Shown here in pieces: positions 39,401 to 53,000 of a stretch of 64,000 bases of DNA. Each line of letters opens with the position of its first letter. Position 1 is the first letter of the stretch. Source of the DNA: Citrus sinensis (lineage: Eukaryota; Streptophyta; Magnoliopsida; Sapindales; Rutaceae); NCBI RefSeq assembly GCF_022201045.2, contig NC_068559.1:2764501-2828500 (forward strand), given 5' to 3'. Below the pieces are notes generated by a model. It saw nothing but the letters and a program-made list of their open reading frames with translations, was not told the origin of the DNA and made no database searches. The position numbers and the translations under genes are program-made.

Positions 39401-42400
39401 AGCACAGCTGCTGGATGTCATCCTAGTTCTTTCTTAAGCAATGCTACAAGAGAACAGAATGTAATGGAAAACAGTGAGTACACGAAAGCCATATCTGGTG
39501 ATAAGATAGATGGGCCCTCCTTCAATAACGTTCATCAGGTATATTTCCAGAGTTTAGATGCAGGCCAGAGCTCTAGAATGTCTGTCTGTTTGTATATATT
39601 ATTATGGGTCTATTTTAATCCGAAGCATGTATAAAATTTGTTGCAGGTGAATACTGCCAGCTTAGGGAATTTTTCAGGCAATGGAAATGTTTCGAGAAAT
39701 AGCAATGTGGACATACAATCACTACTTGACATGGAGGAATTGCTGGACAAGGAGCTGGAGGAAGCACAAGAACACCGGAGGATTTGTGAAATTGAAGAAA
39801 GAAAAGCTCTCAAAGCTTATCGGAAAGCGCAGAGAGCTCTGATTGAGGCTAATGCTAGTTGCACTAAACTTTATCGTCAAAGAGAACTGTGTTCAGCCCG
39901 GTTTCGTTCTTTTGTAATGGACGATTCCAACTTACTGTGGTCATCCGGACAACATGAAACTCTGGGGAATGAATTTGATTTATCAAAACACGTATCTGGA
40001 AATATGCATTTAGCACCCACATCAACTCATCAGATGCAGTCTGGTTATGTTGGTTATAATCAAGGAGGGTATGATTCAAGCATGCAATGTATCAATGGTG
40101 ATCTGCAGAATTTTTCTCATGAGCATGAAAATGGACAAAATTTGGGGTCTGAACCTTGCAGTGAGCCAGATGCTAGTACATCAGAGCTGTTGCCTCGAAA
40201 AAGCAAAAATGCTCTGAATAGAATAAGCCCTCAGTCCAATGAGTTAATGGTTTCGGCAGATGAAGATGAAGAGGCATGCCAATTGGACCTCGAGTCTGTT
40301 CAACTGAACTTTGAATACCAACAGAAGGATCAAATTGCTGAAGGGAGGCAAATTAGCACTGATTACAGGCACAACAACAAATTATCTGCTGTTAGCTCTC
40401 AAGATCCTTTGCTTCTGGAAGCAACACTAAGGTCGGAACTGTTTGCACGGTTAGGAATGAGAACTTTTTCGAAGGATAGTGGTTCATGTTTCAATGTCGA
40501 GCCTTCAGTTGAACAAAGGGCTGACAATGACATTGGAAGTGACAAAATGCAGATGAGTAATGGCAGTGTCCCATCTTCAGGGGAACAAAGCCAGCAGCAT
40601 GATATTGGAGGTAATTTTGTCAGAGTAGGACATTGTTTTGAGGGAGTAATTTGGTCTATAGAATACTCTTTCGTGTCTGGTTGCTGCTATTCTTGTTGCT
40701 TAACTTCTCATCCTTCTGGTGTTGTTATTTAGCAAGTGTGTCATCCTGCAGCTTTTACTTGAAAATATTTCCATTCATCGTGCTGCTGTCATCTGGTTAA
40801 AATATTTGCTAGTCTATCATGATCATTGTCAATGATTCATTTGTTGGTTCCTGTAAACATAATAGTTGTGCTTTCTCCACCTTAATTGCTTTCGTGCTCA
40901 TTGTATGCATTGGATTGGTCATGTGCAACATAGCTCTGACATTTAGTAATGATCTAAAGTTTCCGCGGCTAATAATTTGCATCATAGTAGCTGGTGTTCA
41001 TTATCATGAATTTAATGTAGCAGACTACTAGATCTCCAATTAATCAACACAAAATAATATAATTTACAGAAATTCCTTTTCAGACTTGTGAATAGAATTC
41101 AGTTTTTGTTTTTTATTTTTTTTATTGTTGTGAACTATAAGGATCGACTAGCTACTGTTGACTTAAATACATTTAACATTGTACCTTTTTATTTTTCAAG
41201 ACCATTTATTTTTGTTTTAATTTTTTTTTTATCTTTCAATTTGAAGATGTTTAATATTTTTTTTTCCTGGTTTAGGCACTGATAAGCCTGAAAGAAGAAT
41301 CCAAGAGGCTCCTTTCCAGATCCAGGATAAGTGCCTTGTTGAAAAGGGTCTATTAGAATTTCACTCTACTTACCATTCTAAGGGAAACAAATTTCCCACC
41401 AGAATGAACCATTCAACATCTGTATTATTATCACCACCAATTTTGAGGGGTGCATTTGGTCATCTGAAAAGTGAATTATGCATTGCTTTGTCAAACCAGA
41501 GTGGAAATCAACACAATCATGGACGTAACTTTGAAATTGAAGGGGTTGCTTGTGTCAATTCTGATAAAACTCAGGCTTGCTATTTGATAGCTAACTCGAA
41601 GCCAGATATTGTTAAGGGTTATGTAGGGAAAGAAATGGGCTCATACACCTGCAATCTTGCAATCGACCCACTTTGGCCACTCTGTATGTATGAGCTTCGA
41701 GGAAAATGCAACAATGACGAATGTCCTTGGCAACATGTTAAGTACTTTGCTGACAGAAATAAGAATCTGCATGACGATTCTGATAGTGCTGGTATTTTAA
41801 CATATTCTGTTATCTTCTCTTGCGCTTTTCTTTCCTCTCTCTCTCTGTGCCTTTTTTTTTTTTTTTTTTTGTGGTGGCATTCTTAACATAATGCTTGTGC
41901 AGGTTGTCAGATTGGATCAACAATTCCTCAAGAACATTGTAATGTTGGGACAAAACTTTCCAAGGGTCACGATATTTTGACTCCCCCAACATATATAGTT
42001 GGCTTAGATATCCTGAAAGCTGATTCATATCAATACCAATCTGTTGTAGCTAGGAGACATGGACTGTGCTGGCAAAAGTGTTTAAGTATTTCCTTAGCTA
42101 TATCAAGTATTTATCCGAAGGATTTACCCGCAGATTTATCGCTTATCGGTGATGGTCGTATTGAATGCATTGGGAGTTGGAATAGACAGTCATCATTTTT
42201 TCGGAGTAGAAATGGCGTGCTGGTTTGTTTATGATATCTCTTCTTTTTTATTGCAAACGTTATATTTTTGGTGCATTTCATCTGCCATAGCATTAAGTAC
42301 CTTGAGGCATGACTAACTAGTTTATTATCAACATATTATTTATTTTGATCTTCTAATTAGGGAGTAGACCATGCAAGTAAGCATGGTGTGTGTGTTTGTC

Positions 42401-45400
42401 TGTTTTATTTATTTACTTTTAAACGAAAATGAGAGCTCTAGAAAATTCCGATTTTTATATGTTTATTTATCTATATATTGGTTTGGGTGCTCTTCAGCAA
42501 ACCTTTTTAATGGTATAATTCTTTCGCTCATCCTTTCTCCTAACTCCCGCTCCCCTCAGAAGCATATACTAACAAACTCTAAACTATTAATAAGGAAAAA
42601 AAAAAAAAAAGACTTGTTTATGCCAACTTCTTTTTAGCTATTGGTTTCAGCATATATTTATTTCGAGTCTTTTTGCTTGCGCATGTATTCCTTTTGAAAT
42701 TTGTGGAGGAGAGCTGTTTTCTTGAGTTGTTTGATCCAAACTCTTATTTATGGTTTTCTCTGTGCATGATATTTACCTAGAACAAACTTAAACAAGTTGA
42801 GCTTAGTAATGAACAATGTGTGGAAATGGCTCTTCTTATACTGAATCAAGATGCTAACAAACTTGAGGGTATGAAAAAGGTAATTTCATCTGCTAACATT
42901 TTTTACATGCAGTATCCTGATCATGTTTATTGTTTTTTAGTTTGTTTTCCTCAAATTATTGAGTTTTGCAGGCTCTCTCTTTGCTTTCGCGTGCGCTCGA
43001 GGCTGATCCAACATCTGAAATTCTTTGGATCACTTATCTGCTTATTTTCTATAGCAATACAAATTCAGTTGGGAAGGATGACATGTTCTCTTACTCGGTA
43101 CGTTATTCTATGAATTCCAACGTTTTGAGGGCTGATGTTATGAAAGTAAGTCACATTCTGCATGTCAGTGACTGTCTATAGCTGCAGTTGATTTTGTGGT
43201 TACTCAGGATTTCAAGTCGCCACTTTCTTTTTTGGGATGGTCATAATGTGGAATGTTGTTCTATATGGAGGCATAACAGACATCTTTAGCAATTTCCCTA
43301 ATTTTCCTTAGCTCAGCTCTATGTTTTCAAGCTAGTTATAGTTAATAATTGCATGTTAGTTTCCTCATGGTGGCTTATGCGTACATTATTTTTTCAGTTT
43401 GACAATTCTTTGGTGTTCCTGATAGTCAAACCAGATTGAACAGATTTTAAAAATATGATATTAAATTTTAAGTCTTGCAAACTTCTAATTTTGGTTATAA
43501 TCCAAACAGGTTGTTGTGAGGTCTGTCTTCTTGATACACTTTGCACCGTTTGTCAATCATCCTCATACTTAAGCAACCAAATAACATTTATGATTAGATT
43601 TAGTTTGAGGTGTGATGAGAAAGAGATTCACTACAGTAGTTGTTGGTGACTGAACTTGCTGTCTACATATTACTTGCAAAAAGTTTAGTGATACAATGTA
43701 ATTATTAAGGTGAATTTGTAGGTGCCACCAACTGAAATGCTCCTATGCTTAGTTTTTGCCATAATTGAATTGCACAACCAAGTCTAGCTAGTAATTTCTC
43801 AAAGAAATAACGAAAAGGAAAAGAAAAACTTTGCGTGATGCCGTTGTGACAATTATTTATGGAATTTTTCTATTGAAAGTTTCTTGCTATCCTTTTTTGT
43901 CAATCTTGGTACACTATTTTACGAATAAACACACTAGGAAAACCGATTGCATTACCATATGTAGTAGCTATCTAGTTGCTCAACAAAAATAGTCCATGGG
44001 AACCCAAAGCCATCAAATTACTAACACTGTTTCAGTTCAGTATAGAGTGTGTAATAACGTGATGCCGAGTGGATCCTGAAGGGCGGAGAAAGAAAATAGA
44101 AGTCTTAAGACTTCATTTTTCTGTTTAGAAATTAGAAAAGCTTTGGCCAGATATAGAATCCCGGGAGAAGATAAATTGCTTGAACTTGGAAGGAGGGAAT
44201 CTAAAATGGTGTTCAATAGCTTTCTTTCTACACTTGGCTCTCTAATACTGGTGAAAAATATAATTTTTTCCATATAAATAGTAATAATAGTAAAATAATC
44301 TAAGGTTTGAGGAGAGAGATACATCTAGATCTGACTTTGGAAAACAGGGAAATTTTGAAATGGCTTTTAGTATCCATCTTTGTGTGAATGGTTTAGAATC
44401 AGCAGCCGCTCTTTTATTAAACAAATTACCAGATAACTTGTAAACATCAAGCTAATGTAGTTCGCATTGCTGACACTATACCTGACATGTAATAATTCCA
44501 ATGTACATAATTATCCTAGTCTATGGGGTTTTTTAATTGTGGCCCTTCAGCATTTGTTTCCTTTTCAAAATTAGGAGTCGTTCAATTTTTTGTATGGAAA
44601 CACTTCTCTTGGTCTCCAGGTGAAACACAATGAAGGATCTTATGCACTTTGGCTGATGTACATCAACAGTAGGACTCCACTTAATCATCGGTTGGATGCA
44701 TATGATGCTGCACTTTCTGTGCTTTGCCGCTGTGCTTCTGCTTCTGATGGAGATGAAATGCATGCTAGTGCATGCATCTTAGACCTATTTTTGCAGATGC
44801 TGCAGTGTTTTTGCATGTCTGGAAATACTGAGAAGGCCATCCAGAGAATTTCCAGACTTCTCATTCCGGCAACCGGTTCTAATGACCGTCATTCCTTGTT
44901 TCTCTCTGATATCCTCACATGCCTAACAATTTCTGACAAACTTATATTCTGGGTATGTTGTGTGTACTTGGTTATTTACAGGAAACTGCCTGATGCTGTA
45001 TTACAATTGCTTGAATGTGAGAAAGAACTCTTTGCAATTGATTGGCCTCCTGTTCAATTAGAAGATGATGAGAAGCAGAGGGCTATAAAGCTGATAGAAA
45101 TGGCAGTAAATTCTGTTGAACTGTACAGTAATGGTGAATCACTTGAGAAGGAGACCAATCTCAGATCAGCACATTGTTTTGCAGTTAACCATATCAGGTG
45201 TATGGCAGTTCTTAATGGGCTAGAATGCAGTATGAACTTGTTGGAAAAATACATAAAGTCATACCCTTCATGCCTAGAACTTGTTTTGATGAAAGCACGC
45301 TTGCAGAAACATGATTTTGGCGATTTGAGTTCTGTTGGTTTTGAGGAAGCCCTTATTAAGTGGCCCAAAGGAGTCCCTGGAATTCAATGTATCTGGAATC

Positions 45401-46404
45401 AATATGTGGAGTATGCCCTTCAAAATGGCAGGCATGATTTTGCAGCAGAACTCATGGACCGTTGGTTTCATTCTGTTTGGAAAGTTCAGTATGATCAAGT
45501 TGAGATATCAGACCCTTTAGTGGCTGATATGTCACACAGCTCTCCTGAATCAACTTCAACATCAGATCCAGAGTTTTCAGTTTCTAACAGGAATCAGATG
45601 GATGTGATGTTTGGATATCTTAACCTTTCTCTGCACAGGCTATTGCAGAATGATTGTAATGAGGCCCGCTTAGCCATTGACGCGGCATTGAAAGCTGCAG
45701 CTTCTGAGCATTTTAAGCATTGTGTGAGAGAGCATGCCATGTTTTTGCTTATCAATGAGTCAGAACCAAAGGAAGGTGCACCTATCGGCTGGCAGCTGAA
45801 GCTTTTGAATAGTTACTTGGATAGAGCCCGGTCTCTCCCTTACCTAAAACTATTGCCTAGACAATTCATTAACAACATTGAGAGGCCCAGATTGCAGCAG
45901 CTAATTGAGAACCTGCTGAGTCCGGTTTCATCTGATTTTTCTCTGGTGAATTTGGTTCTTGAAGTATGCTATGGCCCATCTCTCTTACCCCGAAATTTTA
46001 GTAAACTAAAGGATCTAGTTGATTTTGTCGAAGGCATCATGGAGATTGTGCCATCCAACTACCAGTTGGCATTTTCTGTCTTCAAGCTGCTAAACAAAGA
46101 CCACAATCCCAACATTACAGATGCTGTTCCGGAAAGTGTTCTGTTCTGGGCAAGCTCATCCTTGGTGAGTGCAATTTTTCATGCTGTCCCAGTAGCTCCA
46201 GAATATGTATGGGTAGAAACTGCAGGTATTTTAGGCAATATATCAAGCATTGAAGAAATTTCTGAGAGGTTTTTCAAGAGAGCCTTATCTGTGTATCCAT
46301 TCTCCATCAAGTTATGGAAATGCTATTACGATCTGTCTAAAACTAAAGGGGACTCGAACACTATTGTCAAAGCAGCAAGAGAGAAGGGCATAGAACTCGA
46401 TTGA
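36447..46404 (+). CDS. ZFC3H1: ZFC3H1-type zinc-finger nuclear protein
   Basis: In animals and yeast, relatives of ZFC3H1 link the helicase MTR4 to the nuclear RNA exosome (PAXT); the plant homologue (Arabidopsis At2g39580 group) is expected to act in nuclear RNA surveillance. Exons: 36447-36554, 37252-37348, 37839-38747, 38838-38962, 39377-39538, 39647-40610, 41276-41791, 41903-42222, 42781-42879, 42972-43097, 44620-46404; 1736 residues. The acidic N-terminus has REEGEVSSSDDE. A coiled coil runs about 496-560 (EELLDKELEEAQEHRRICEI). The C3H1 finger has C925, C933, C938 and H942 within PLWPLCMYELRGKCNNDECP. The last roughly 650 residues look like HAT/TPR helical repeats. Acceptor TAGCAG at 39371-39376 allows an extra Gln. 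The long intron 10 (1.5 kb) carries odd antisense open frames. The start at 36447 is favoured because upstream in-frame sequence looks like 5' UTR. Confidence 0.9.
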
Positions 46405-48938
46405 AGACTTTTCTTAAAATTTAGTCTTAGATATTTGGCAGAAACAACATTCTGTGGAGGAAAACTTAGATTTGCTGATTCCTATTGAAGAGGCCTCAGA
46501 TTAAATTGATGACAGCATGATGTGACACCAGATTGATAAGTTTTGTTGTTGTGAATGTATAGGAGAGATACAAAGCATAGGAATATAGTCAATTAGGTTT
46601 TAGCATCCATCAAATAGGTGACCGTCTTAGGTGAAGCTCATTCATTTCTTTTTCCCTTTAGGTTGGTTCTTTTGTTTTTGCTGTTGTTTCTATTTTGTCC
46701 TACTTAGGATGATACCAGATGACAGCTACTCCTTTTACACAATTATTTTGAGTACTTGTAATGACCCAGGTCTCCTGTACTGGTCATATAGTTGAAATGA
46801 ATACAGAGATTGTGATTTTATATGTCCCTTCTCTACATAAACCTCTATTGTTGTCACTGATGTTATGAAGGAAAGAACAGGTATCGCCTTCTTTGTTTCT
46901 TTTGTCACTGATATGTTTCCACAAATCAATTGGTAGAACCCTTGCTAAAAGAAAGAGATGCTGTATATTAATCATTCACGTATTCTTCTGAATTATATGT
47001 ATCCGCATGATTAATTTGGAAAAGCCGAGGGGACATGCAGGAACAAACTATTTTTATTGGAAACATTCCTCTAATGAATTCTTTGGGAACTTCTATAGTA
47101 AACGGAATATACAGAATTGTCATCAATCAAATATTGTAAAGTATTCTTAAAGTTTTTTATTTATCTAATTCTTTAGATATTATTTATTAATTTCCATATT
47201 TATTATATCTATTTATTAATATATAATTTGATTTGTTATTTGGATTTGAATTCAATTTAATAAATAACCAATTAACTACAATGTCAAAGAGGCACTTGCT
47301 TGCTTGAACTCGAGACCTTGAAATTTGGCAGTCACTGCCACCGATGCTGCAGCTGGTGATTAGAGGGCAGCATCGGTAAGTGGTTTATGAAATAACTACT
47401 AACGCATCAAAAGAGGGGGGCCTAAACGTCACAAAGTCAAACTTCCTGGGTCAAATTGGATTACAAAAAAAAATGTATGGGGCAGAAGAAAATAGAAATA
47501 CGTATAAAAGGCAACTAAAGTACAACGTTGTACTTACAAACCTATTGTTTATCGTCCACGGCCAACCCATGGACGCACGCTCAAACGCCCACCAATCCCA
47601 TCGACGCACGCATGGACGGAGCCAGCATGGGACGAACTGGGGCACAGGCCCCTGCTGGCTTTTAATTTTTTTTTTATAATTATACTAAAAAATTGTATTT
47701 TATTTGTTATTTATGAACAATGCCCCGGCTGAATTGTAAAATTTAAAATGAACTCTAATAATTTTAAAATATTTCATATCGTCCCTAGTTTAAATTTCTA
47801 ATTATAAATAATTTAATTAGTTATTAACATTTCATAAAATCGATTAAAGACACAAGAACAAATATTAAAATAAAAAAATTATAACAAAATGTTAGTATAA
47901 TGGTTAATGGACCAATCTTTAATCTTTTTGTTTTCTATTCAAGCAAAATCAAATAGTTGGTCTTTCGATATTGAATCATAAGTTGTAAGTCTATCTAATT
48001 CTAATTTTTAATTTTCTGATTAATCTTTTGTCTAGTTTTAAAATCTAGAATTTTACCATGCATTCATGTTTGTTCTGTGAGTTGCAATATATAAATATTT
48101 TTGTTATTATTAATAGATTTTAAGAGCAAATTAAGTAACAACCTAGTCTTATATATTGAAAAATATATTTTTGCTTATATTGATAATGCATTATTTTCAA
48201 CTCATAAAATCTCATTGAGGAGTTTTCACTGAGAACAATTATAATAAGTAAATTTATTATCAATGAATATTATAACTGTAATGTTATATATTATCATCTA
48301 AATTTTTAGAAATGTATTATATTTTAAATAGCGTTTTAATTAGATGCATGTAGACACACTCTATAAAGAGCACGATTGTGCATGTGGCAAGCTCCCATTC
48401 GGAGTTTGTGGGGCCCACAACACAATTTCCCAAATGAGGACTTACCATATGAGCAATTGCGCATTCGACTCATGTTTGATTTTAAATATGCTCCAGCTCG
48501 ATTAAAATCCTGATTGCGTCCCTAGACACACGCCATCGTCATCGACCGACTCACCACGCCAAGCCGCCAGCAATCACCGCGACGATGGGTCCTGTTCGCC
48601 ACCACAAAGACAGGCGGCGGCGATTTCCTCAATTGCTTCACTTGCTCTAGATACAATTTTCCAGGTGTCGTTTTTAATCTAGTTTGTTAATTCAAGTTTC
48701 ATGGTTTGATTTTCAAATATTCACGGCATATATACACTTAACATGATTATAAGACCACATTATGGATTTCTGTATCCCAGTGGAAATCTAGACTTTGCAA
48801 TCATCAATTTTAACGACGCCAGCAGGAGAGAATGACACTTTTTTTTCTCTTCAAATTCCCAAACTTGTACGTATATTTACAAATTGTGTTAAATCTATAT
48901 GTATTTTTTAAATGATATCGCTATTATGTGTTATGTAG
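46405..48938. other. Intergenic region with transposon-like debris
   Basis: The 3' UTR of the ZFC3H1-type gene lies at the start. At 47411-47490 there is a sequence similar to 49713-49790. At 47613-47660 the string GACGGAGCCAGCATGGGACG, followed by GGGGCACAGGCCCCTGCTGG, resembles the end of a GGCGGAGCCAG-type plant DNA transposon. Its other end was not found. The remainder is AT-rich and featureless. A GC-richer stretch at 48520-48650 has no recognisable coding content. Confidence 0.5.
47411..47490 (+). repeat. Diverged direct repeat, copy 1 (with 49713-49790)
   Basis: GAGGGGGGCCTAAACGTCAC aligns with GAGGGGGCTAAATGTTATTA of copy 2, and the resemblance continues through GGGTCAAATTGGATTAC / GGGTCATATTGGACTTC to GTATGGGG / GTACGGG. 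Identity is roughly two thirds by eye. The two copies bracket the BTB fragment. Confidence 0.5.
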
Positions 48939-49409
48939 GCCGCAAGATCAAATATCTTGGACCAGCCGAATGAACGCAAGGCTAGGCTATGCGAGGCTGT
49001 GCCATGTGAGAGTGAGACTGTGGAACTCGGTTTGAGACACGAAGAGCTTGAGCCTCTTCTAGATTTTCTTTACACTGGGAGCTTGCCTTGGGAGAAGATG
49101 GAGAAACATATACATACACTATTCTCTCTGGCTTATTCCTATGAAATCCTGTACCTGTGGGAGTTTTGCGCGCGCCATATCCTTTTGTCGTTGACCCCAT
49201 CAAATGCTCTTCAGGTTTTGGAGTTAGCATTTCGTTGTAGACATAGAGGATTGTCGGAGGCTGCATTGAACTGTATTTTCCAAAACATGGAGGAGATAGT
49301 TTTCTCTAGTGAATATCAAGAGTTTGCTCTCCGGTGTAGGAAGATGTGTATGAACATGACAAGGGCATTTTGTATGTATGCCAAATTCAGAGGAGTCACT
49401 GGAGTTTGA
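48939..49409 (+). pseudogene. BTB/POZ-domain gene fragment lacking its 5' exons
   Basis: An intact-looking terminal exon follows an acceptor (TTATGTAG before 48939). It encodes AARSNILDQPNE, HEELEPLLDFLYTGSLP, SNALQVLELA and NMEEIVFSSEYQEFA: the second half of a BTB domain and the BACK-like tail found in plant BTB proteins of the At3g56230/At1g01640 kind. These are usually CUL3 ubiquitin-ligase adaptors. The first half of the BTB fold (the HKxxL region) is not found in the preceding 2.5 kb, and no good start codon precedes the frame. It is therefore probably a truncated duplicate. It could be a live gene only if a distant or unusual 5' exon exists. Confidence 0.65.
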
Positions 49410-49712
49410 TAAATTGGGAGAAAAATTGAGGATTTGTGTTTTCTTGACTCTTTTCACAAATAAAAATTAAAAAAAAAAAGGCTTGATCTATGAAGTAAAT
49501 TTTTTTATTTTTTGTACTAATGTGATGCCAGATTGAGTTAAATCATACCTTATAAATTTAAAAATTAAATTGATTTTCAACCAAAAAAAAAAAAAAAAGT
49601 GAAAACGTCGAGTACTGTATTTGATGGGTATAAAACACAAATTTTCCGTGAGGGGTGTAGTATATATTAATCTATTGCTATTCGAGAGTTGGCTCGTCCC
49701 GTTCAGCCAAAG

Positions 49713-49790
49713 AGAGAGGGGGCTAAATGTTATTAAGCCAAACTCAATAATGGGTCATATTGGACTTCCAAAAGTGTACGGGTTAGAGTA
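49713..49790 (+). repeat. Diverged direct repeat, copy 2 (with 47411-47490)
   Basis: Upstream of ELP1; see copy 1 for the matched segments. It may be part of an element that duplicated around the BTB fragment. Confidence 0.45.
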
Positions 49791-49959
49791 TAAAATAGGC
49801 CAATAGTCTGCAGCGCGCAATAGCAAAAACACACGTGCTCATCTAACGTGCGCCTCCCATGATGGAAAAAATAAGCTACAGTCTATATAGGTTAGTAACT
49901 TTCAAGTACGCTTTTTCTTCTTCCGCTCACAGTTTACAAAGCCTCCTCTATTAAGGCCT

Positions 49960-49977
49960 AAAACCCTCAAAACCCTT
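49960..49977 (+). promoter_or_regulatory. Telo-box-like repeats before ELP1
   Basis: AAAACCCTCAAAACCCT carries two AAACCCT cores about 50-65 bases upstream of the ELP1 start, next to AAGGCCTA. Telo-boxes (AAACCCTA) are frequent near the start of plant genes for the translation machinery. Whether this one acts is inferred only. Confidence 0.35.
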
Positions 49978-50024
49978 ACCATTATTATTTTTATTTTTTA
50001 AAATTAATTTTCGAGAATTAAAAG

Positions 50025-53000
50025 ATGAACAATCTAAAACTGTGCGCAGAAGTTCCTCTGAATCTCGAGCTACAATCGAAGGACGAAATTTTACTGTTCT
50101 CGGCTCTCGATATCGAGCAAAACCGTCTGTTCTTCGCTTCTTCTGCTAATAACATTTACTCTGCTGAAATTTCTTCTTTCCAAGTAAGCTCAAGCTCTCT
50201 CTTGGTCCCGTGTTTCGTTATCGACAAGCTTAATTCATTTATTCTGCGTTTGTTTGGTCTATTAAGAAGGAAACAGTTTGCAGTGTTATTTTGGAAATTT
50301 GAAAACTTATTTCAAGTGCTTTTTGAATAAGCAGTTTGTTAGATTATATGCATAAAAAAATTGTGACTAATAATGGAACCTAATGCTTGTGCCAGAATGA
50401 GAGGGCATCGATCAAGACTGCAATATCTGCTGAAATTGAGCACATCGATTTGGAGCCTGGGGACTCCATTACTGCTTTTGATTATCTCATGGAGAAAGAA
50501 GCGTTGATAGTGGGAACTTCTAGTGGGCTTCTACTGCTGCATAGTGTGGATGGTAATGCAACAGAAGTTGTTGGTAGGGTTGAGGGTGGTGTCAGGTGCG
50601 TCTCCCCTAGTCCAGATGGAGATCTGCTGGGTGTAACAACTGGTTTTGGTCAGATTTTAGTGATGACTCATGATTGGGATTTATTGTATGAAAATCCACT
50701 GGAGGAGCTTGCCGAAGGTTTTGACGTACGTAAGGACCTAAACCTATTTCCGTTCTTCACAGATTCTTTTGCAAAAATTTTTTGTTCGCCTTAATTGCTT
50801 GCCAGTGAAGATAAGTAATTTCTTACACGCTCACCGGAGGGTGCACACATTCTGTTGTGTGTGATGCATGGCACGAATATAGACATTTGGGGCCCAATTG
50901 GGTCCTAACAAGAAAATTTCTTTAGCTGAAATATCTGTTTGCCTAGTTCATATCGGCCGTTTGAGGGATTGGAGGTGTAATTAAATGTCTGCATATCATG
51001 TACCAGATGGTTTAGAATCTGTTGTTGATGGCGATAGGATATATGCATTTATCTATATATCTATATATATCTCTGTGTGTGTGTATTTTTTCTTTTTCTT
51101 TTTCACTTTGAGTGTATTTTGAAATTTTGTTTATTGAACTTTGTTTTCCTTTCAGATGAACCAGAATTATCTTCCTCATTTTCTTTCAAGAGTCCCATTT
51201 CTTGGCGCGGTGATGGCAAATACTTTGCCACACTAAGTGAGTTCTGCAATTCTTCCAAATTGCATAAGAGACTTAAGGTTTGGGAACGAGATTCTGGAAC
51301 ATTGCAAGCTTCTTCAGAATTAAAGGCATTCATGGGGGCAGTTTTGGAATGGATGCCCAGTGGAGCAAACATTGCTGCTGTTTATGATAGAAAATCAGAG
51401 AACAAGTGTCCCTCTATAGTCTTCTATGAGAGGAATGGGTTAGAAAGGAGTTCCTTTGACATAAATGAACAAATCGATTCAACAGTAGAACTTTTGAAGT
51501 GGAATTGTATGTCAGATCTTCTTGCAGCTGTTGTCAGATTTGAAGAGTATGATTCTGTTAAGATCTGTTTTTTCAGCAACAACCATTGGTACTTGAAATA
51601 TGAAATTAGATACTTGCGGCGGGATGGCATAAGGTTCATGTGGCATCCCACAAAGCCGCTGCAGTTGATATGTTGGACTCTTGATGGGCAAATTACAACA
51701 TACGACTTCATCTGGACTACAGCTGTTATGGAGAACTCAACTGCTTTAGTCATTGATGGCTCCAAGATTCTAGTGACCCCCCTTTCTTTATCATTAATGC
51801 CACCTCCTATGTATTTATTTAGCCTGAAATTTCCAACTGCTGTCACGGAGATGGCTTTCTATAGCAAAAGTTCTAAGAATTGTTTGGCTGCAATTTTATC
51901 AGATGGATGTTTGTGTGTCGTGGACCTTCCTGCACCCGATATGTTGGAAGATCTAGAAGGCACAGAATTTGTTGTTGAAGCTTGTATTTCTGAAACTGCA
52001 TTTGGATCAGTTATACATCTAATATGGTTAGGCTCACATCTACTTCTTTCTGTTTCTCATCATGGGCCCCGTCATAGCAATTACTTTCGAGGAGCCACAT
52101 TAAATGAGGATGGGCTGCTTGGTTTTTATGCACAGGAGATTGAGCTTGCATGCTCTGAGGATCATGTCCAAGGTTTATTGACGTGTGCAGGATGGCACGC
52201 AAAAGTTTCCACTCAAATTCCTCTGGAAGGGTTGGTAATTGCTATTGCTCCTAATAATGCTAAAACATATTCAGCGTTTCTTCAGTTTGATGGTGGAAAA
52301 ATCTCCGAGTACATGTCAAGGGTGGGACTGACTGGAGGTGCTTTGACACATGATGATGCAAGTTTTCCATTATCTTGCCCTTGGATGAGTGTTGTTTCAG
52401 TTGGTACCAATGGGCCATTGAAGCCTTTACTTTTTGGACTTGATGATGGTGGTAGGTTGCATGTTAGTGGAAAAATAGTATGCAACAACTGCAGCAGTTT
52501 CTCTTTCTACTCTAAGTCAGCTGGCCAGGCGATGTCTCATTTGATTCTTGCAACTAAACAGAATTTGCTCTTTATTGTTGACATTAGTGATATATTGCAT
52601 GGAGAATTAGCATTGAAGTACGAGAACTTCACCCATGTTGGTAATAGAAGGAAAGAAGAAAACATAAGCTACATAAATATTTGGGAAAGAGGAGCCAAAG
52701 TTATTGGTGTCCTCCATGGAGATGAAGCTGCAGTCATATTACAAACGAACCGTGGAAACCTAGAATGCATGTACCCAAGAAAATTGGTTCTGACCTCAAT
52801 TGTCAATGCTTTGATCCAAGGTCGTTTCAGAGATGCTCTAGTAATGGTAAGGCGGCATAGGATCAATTTTAATGTTATTGTTGATCATTGTGGCTGGCAA
52901 GCATTTCTCCAATCAGCTTCGGAGTTTGTTAGGCAGGTTAACAATTTGAGCTACATAACTGAGTTTGTTTGTGCAATAAATAATGAAAATATAACAGAAA

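Noticed and set aside
44590-44619. Start of the last ZFC3H1-type exon as an independent start codon
   Set aside because: The in-frame ATG lies before the TCTCCAG acceptor; phase and homology require joining to exon 10.
49621-49806. 61-residue open frame before ELP1
   Set aside because: It lies mainly in the diverged direct repeat and shows no conserved protein features.
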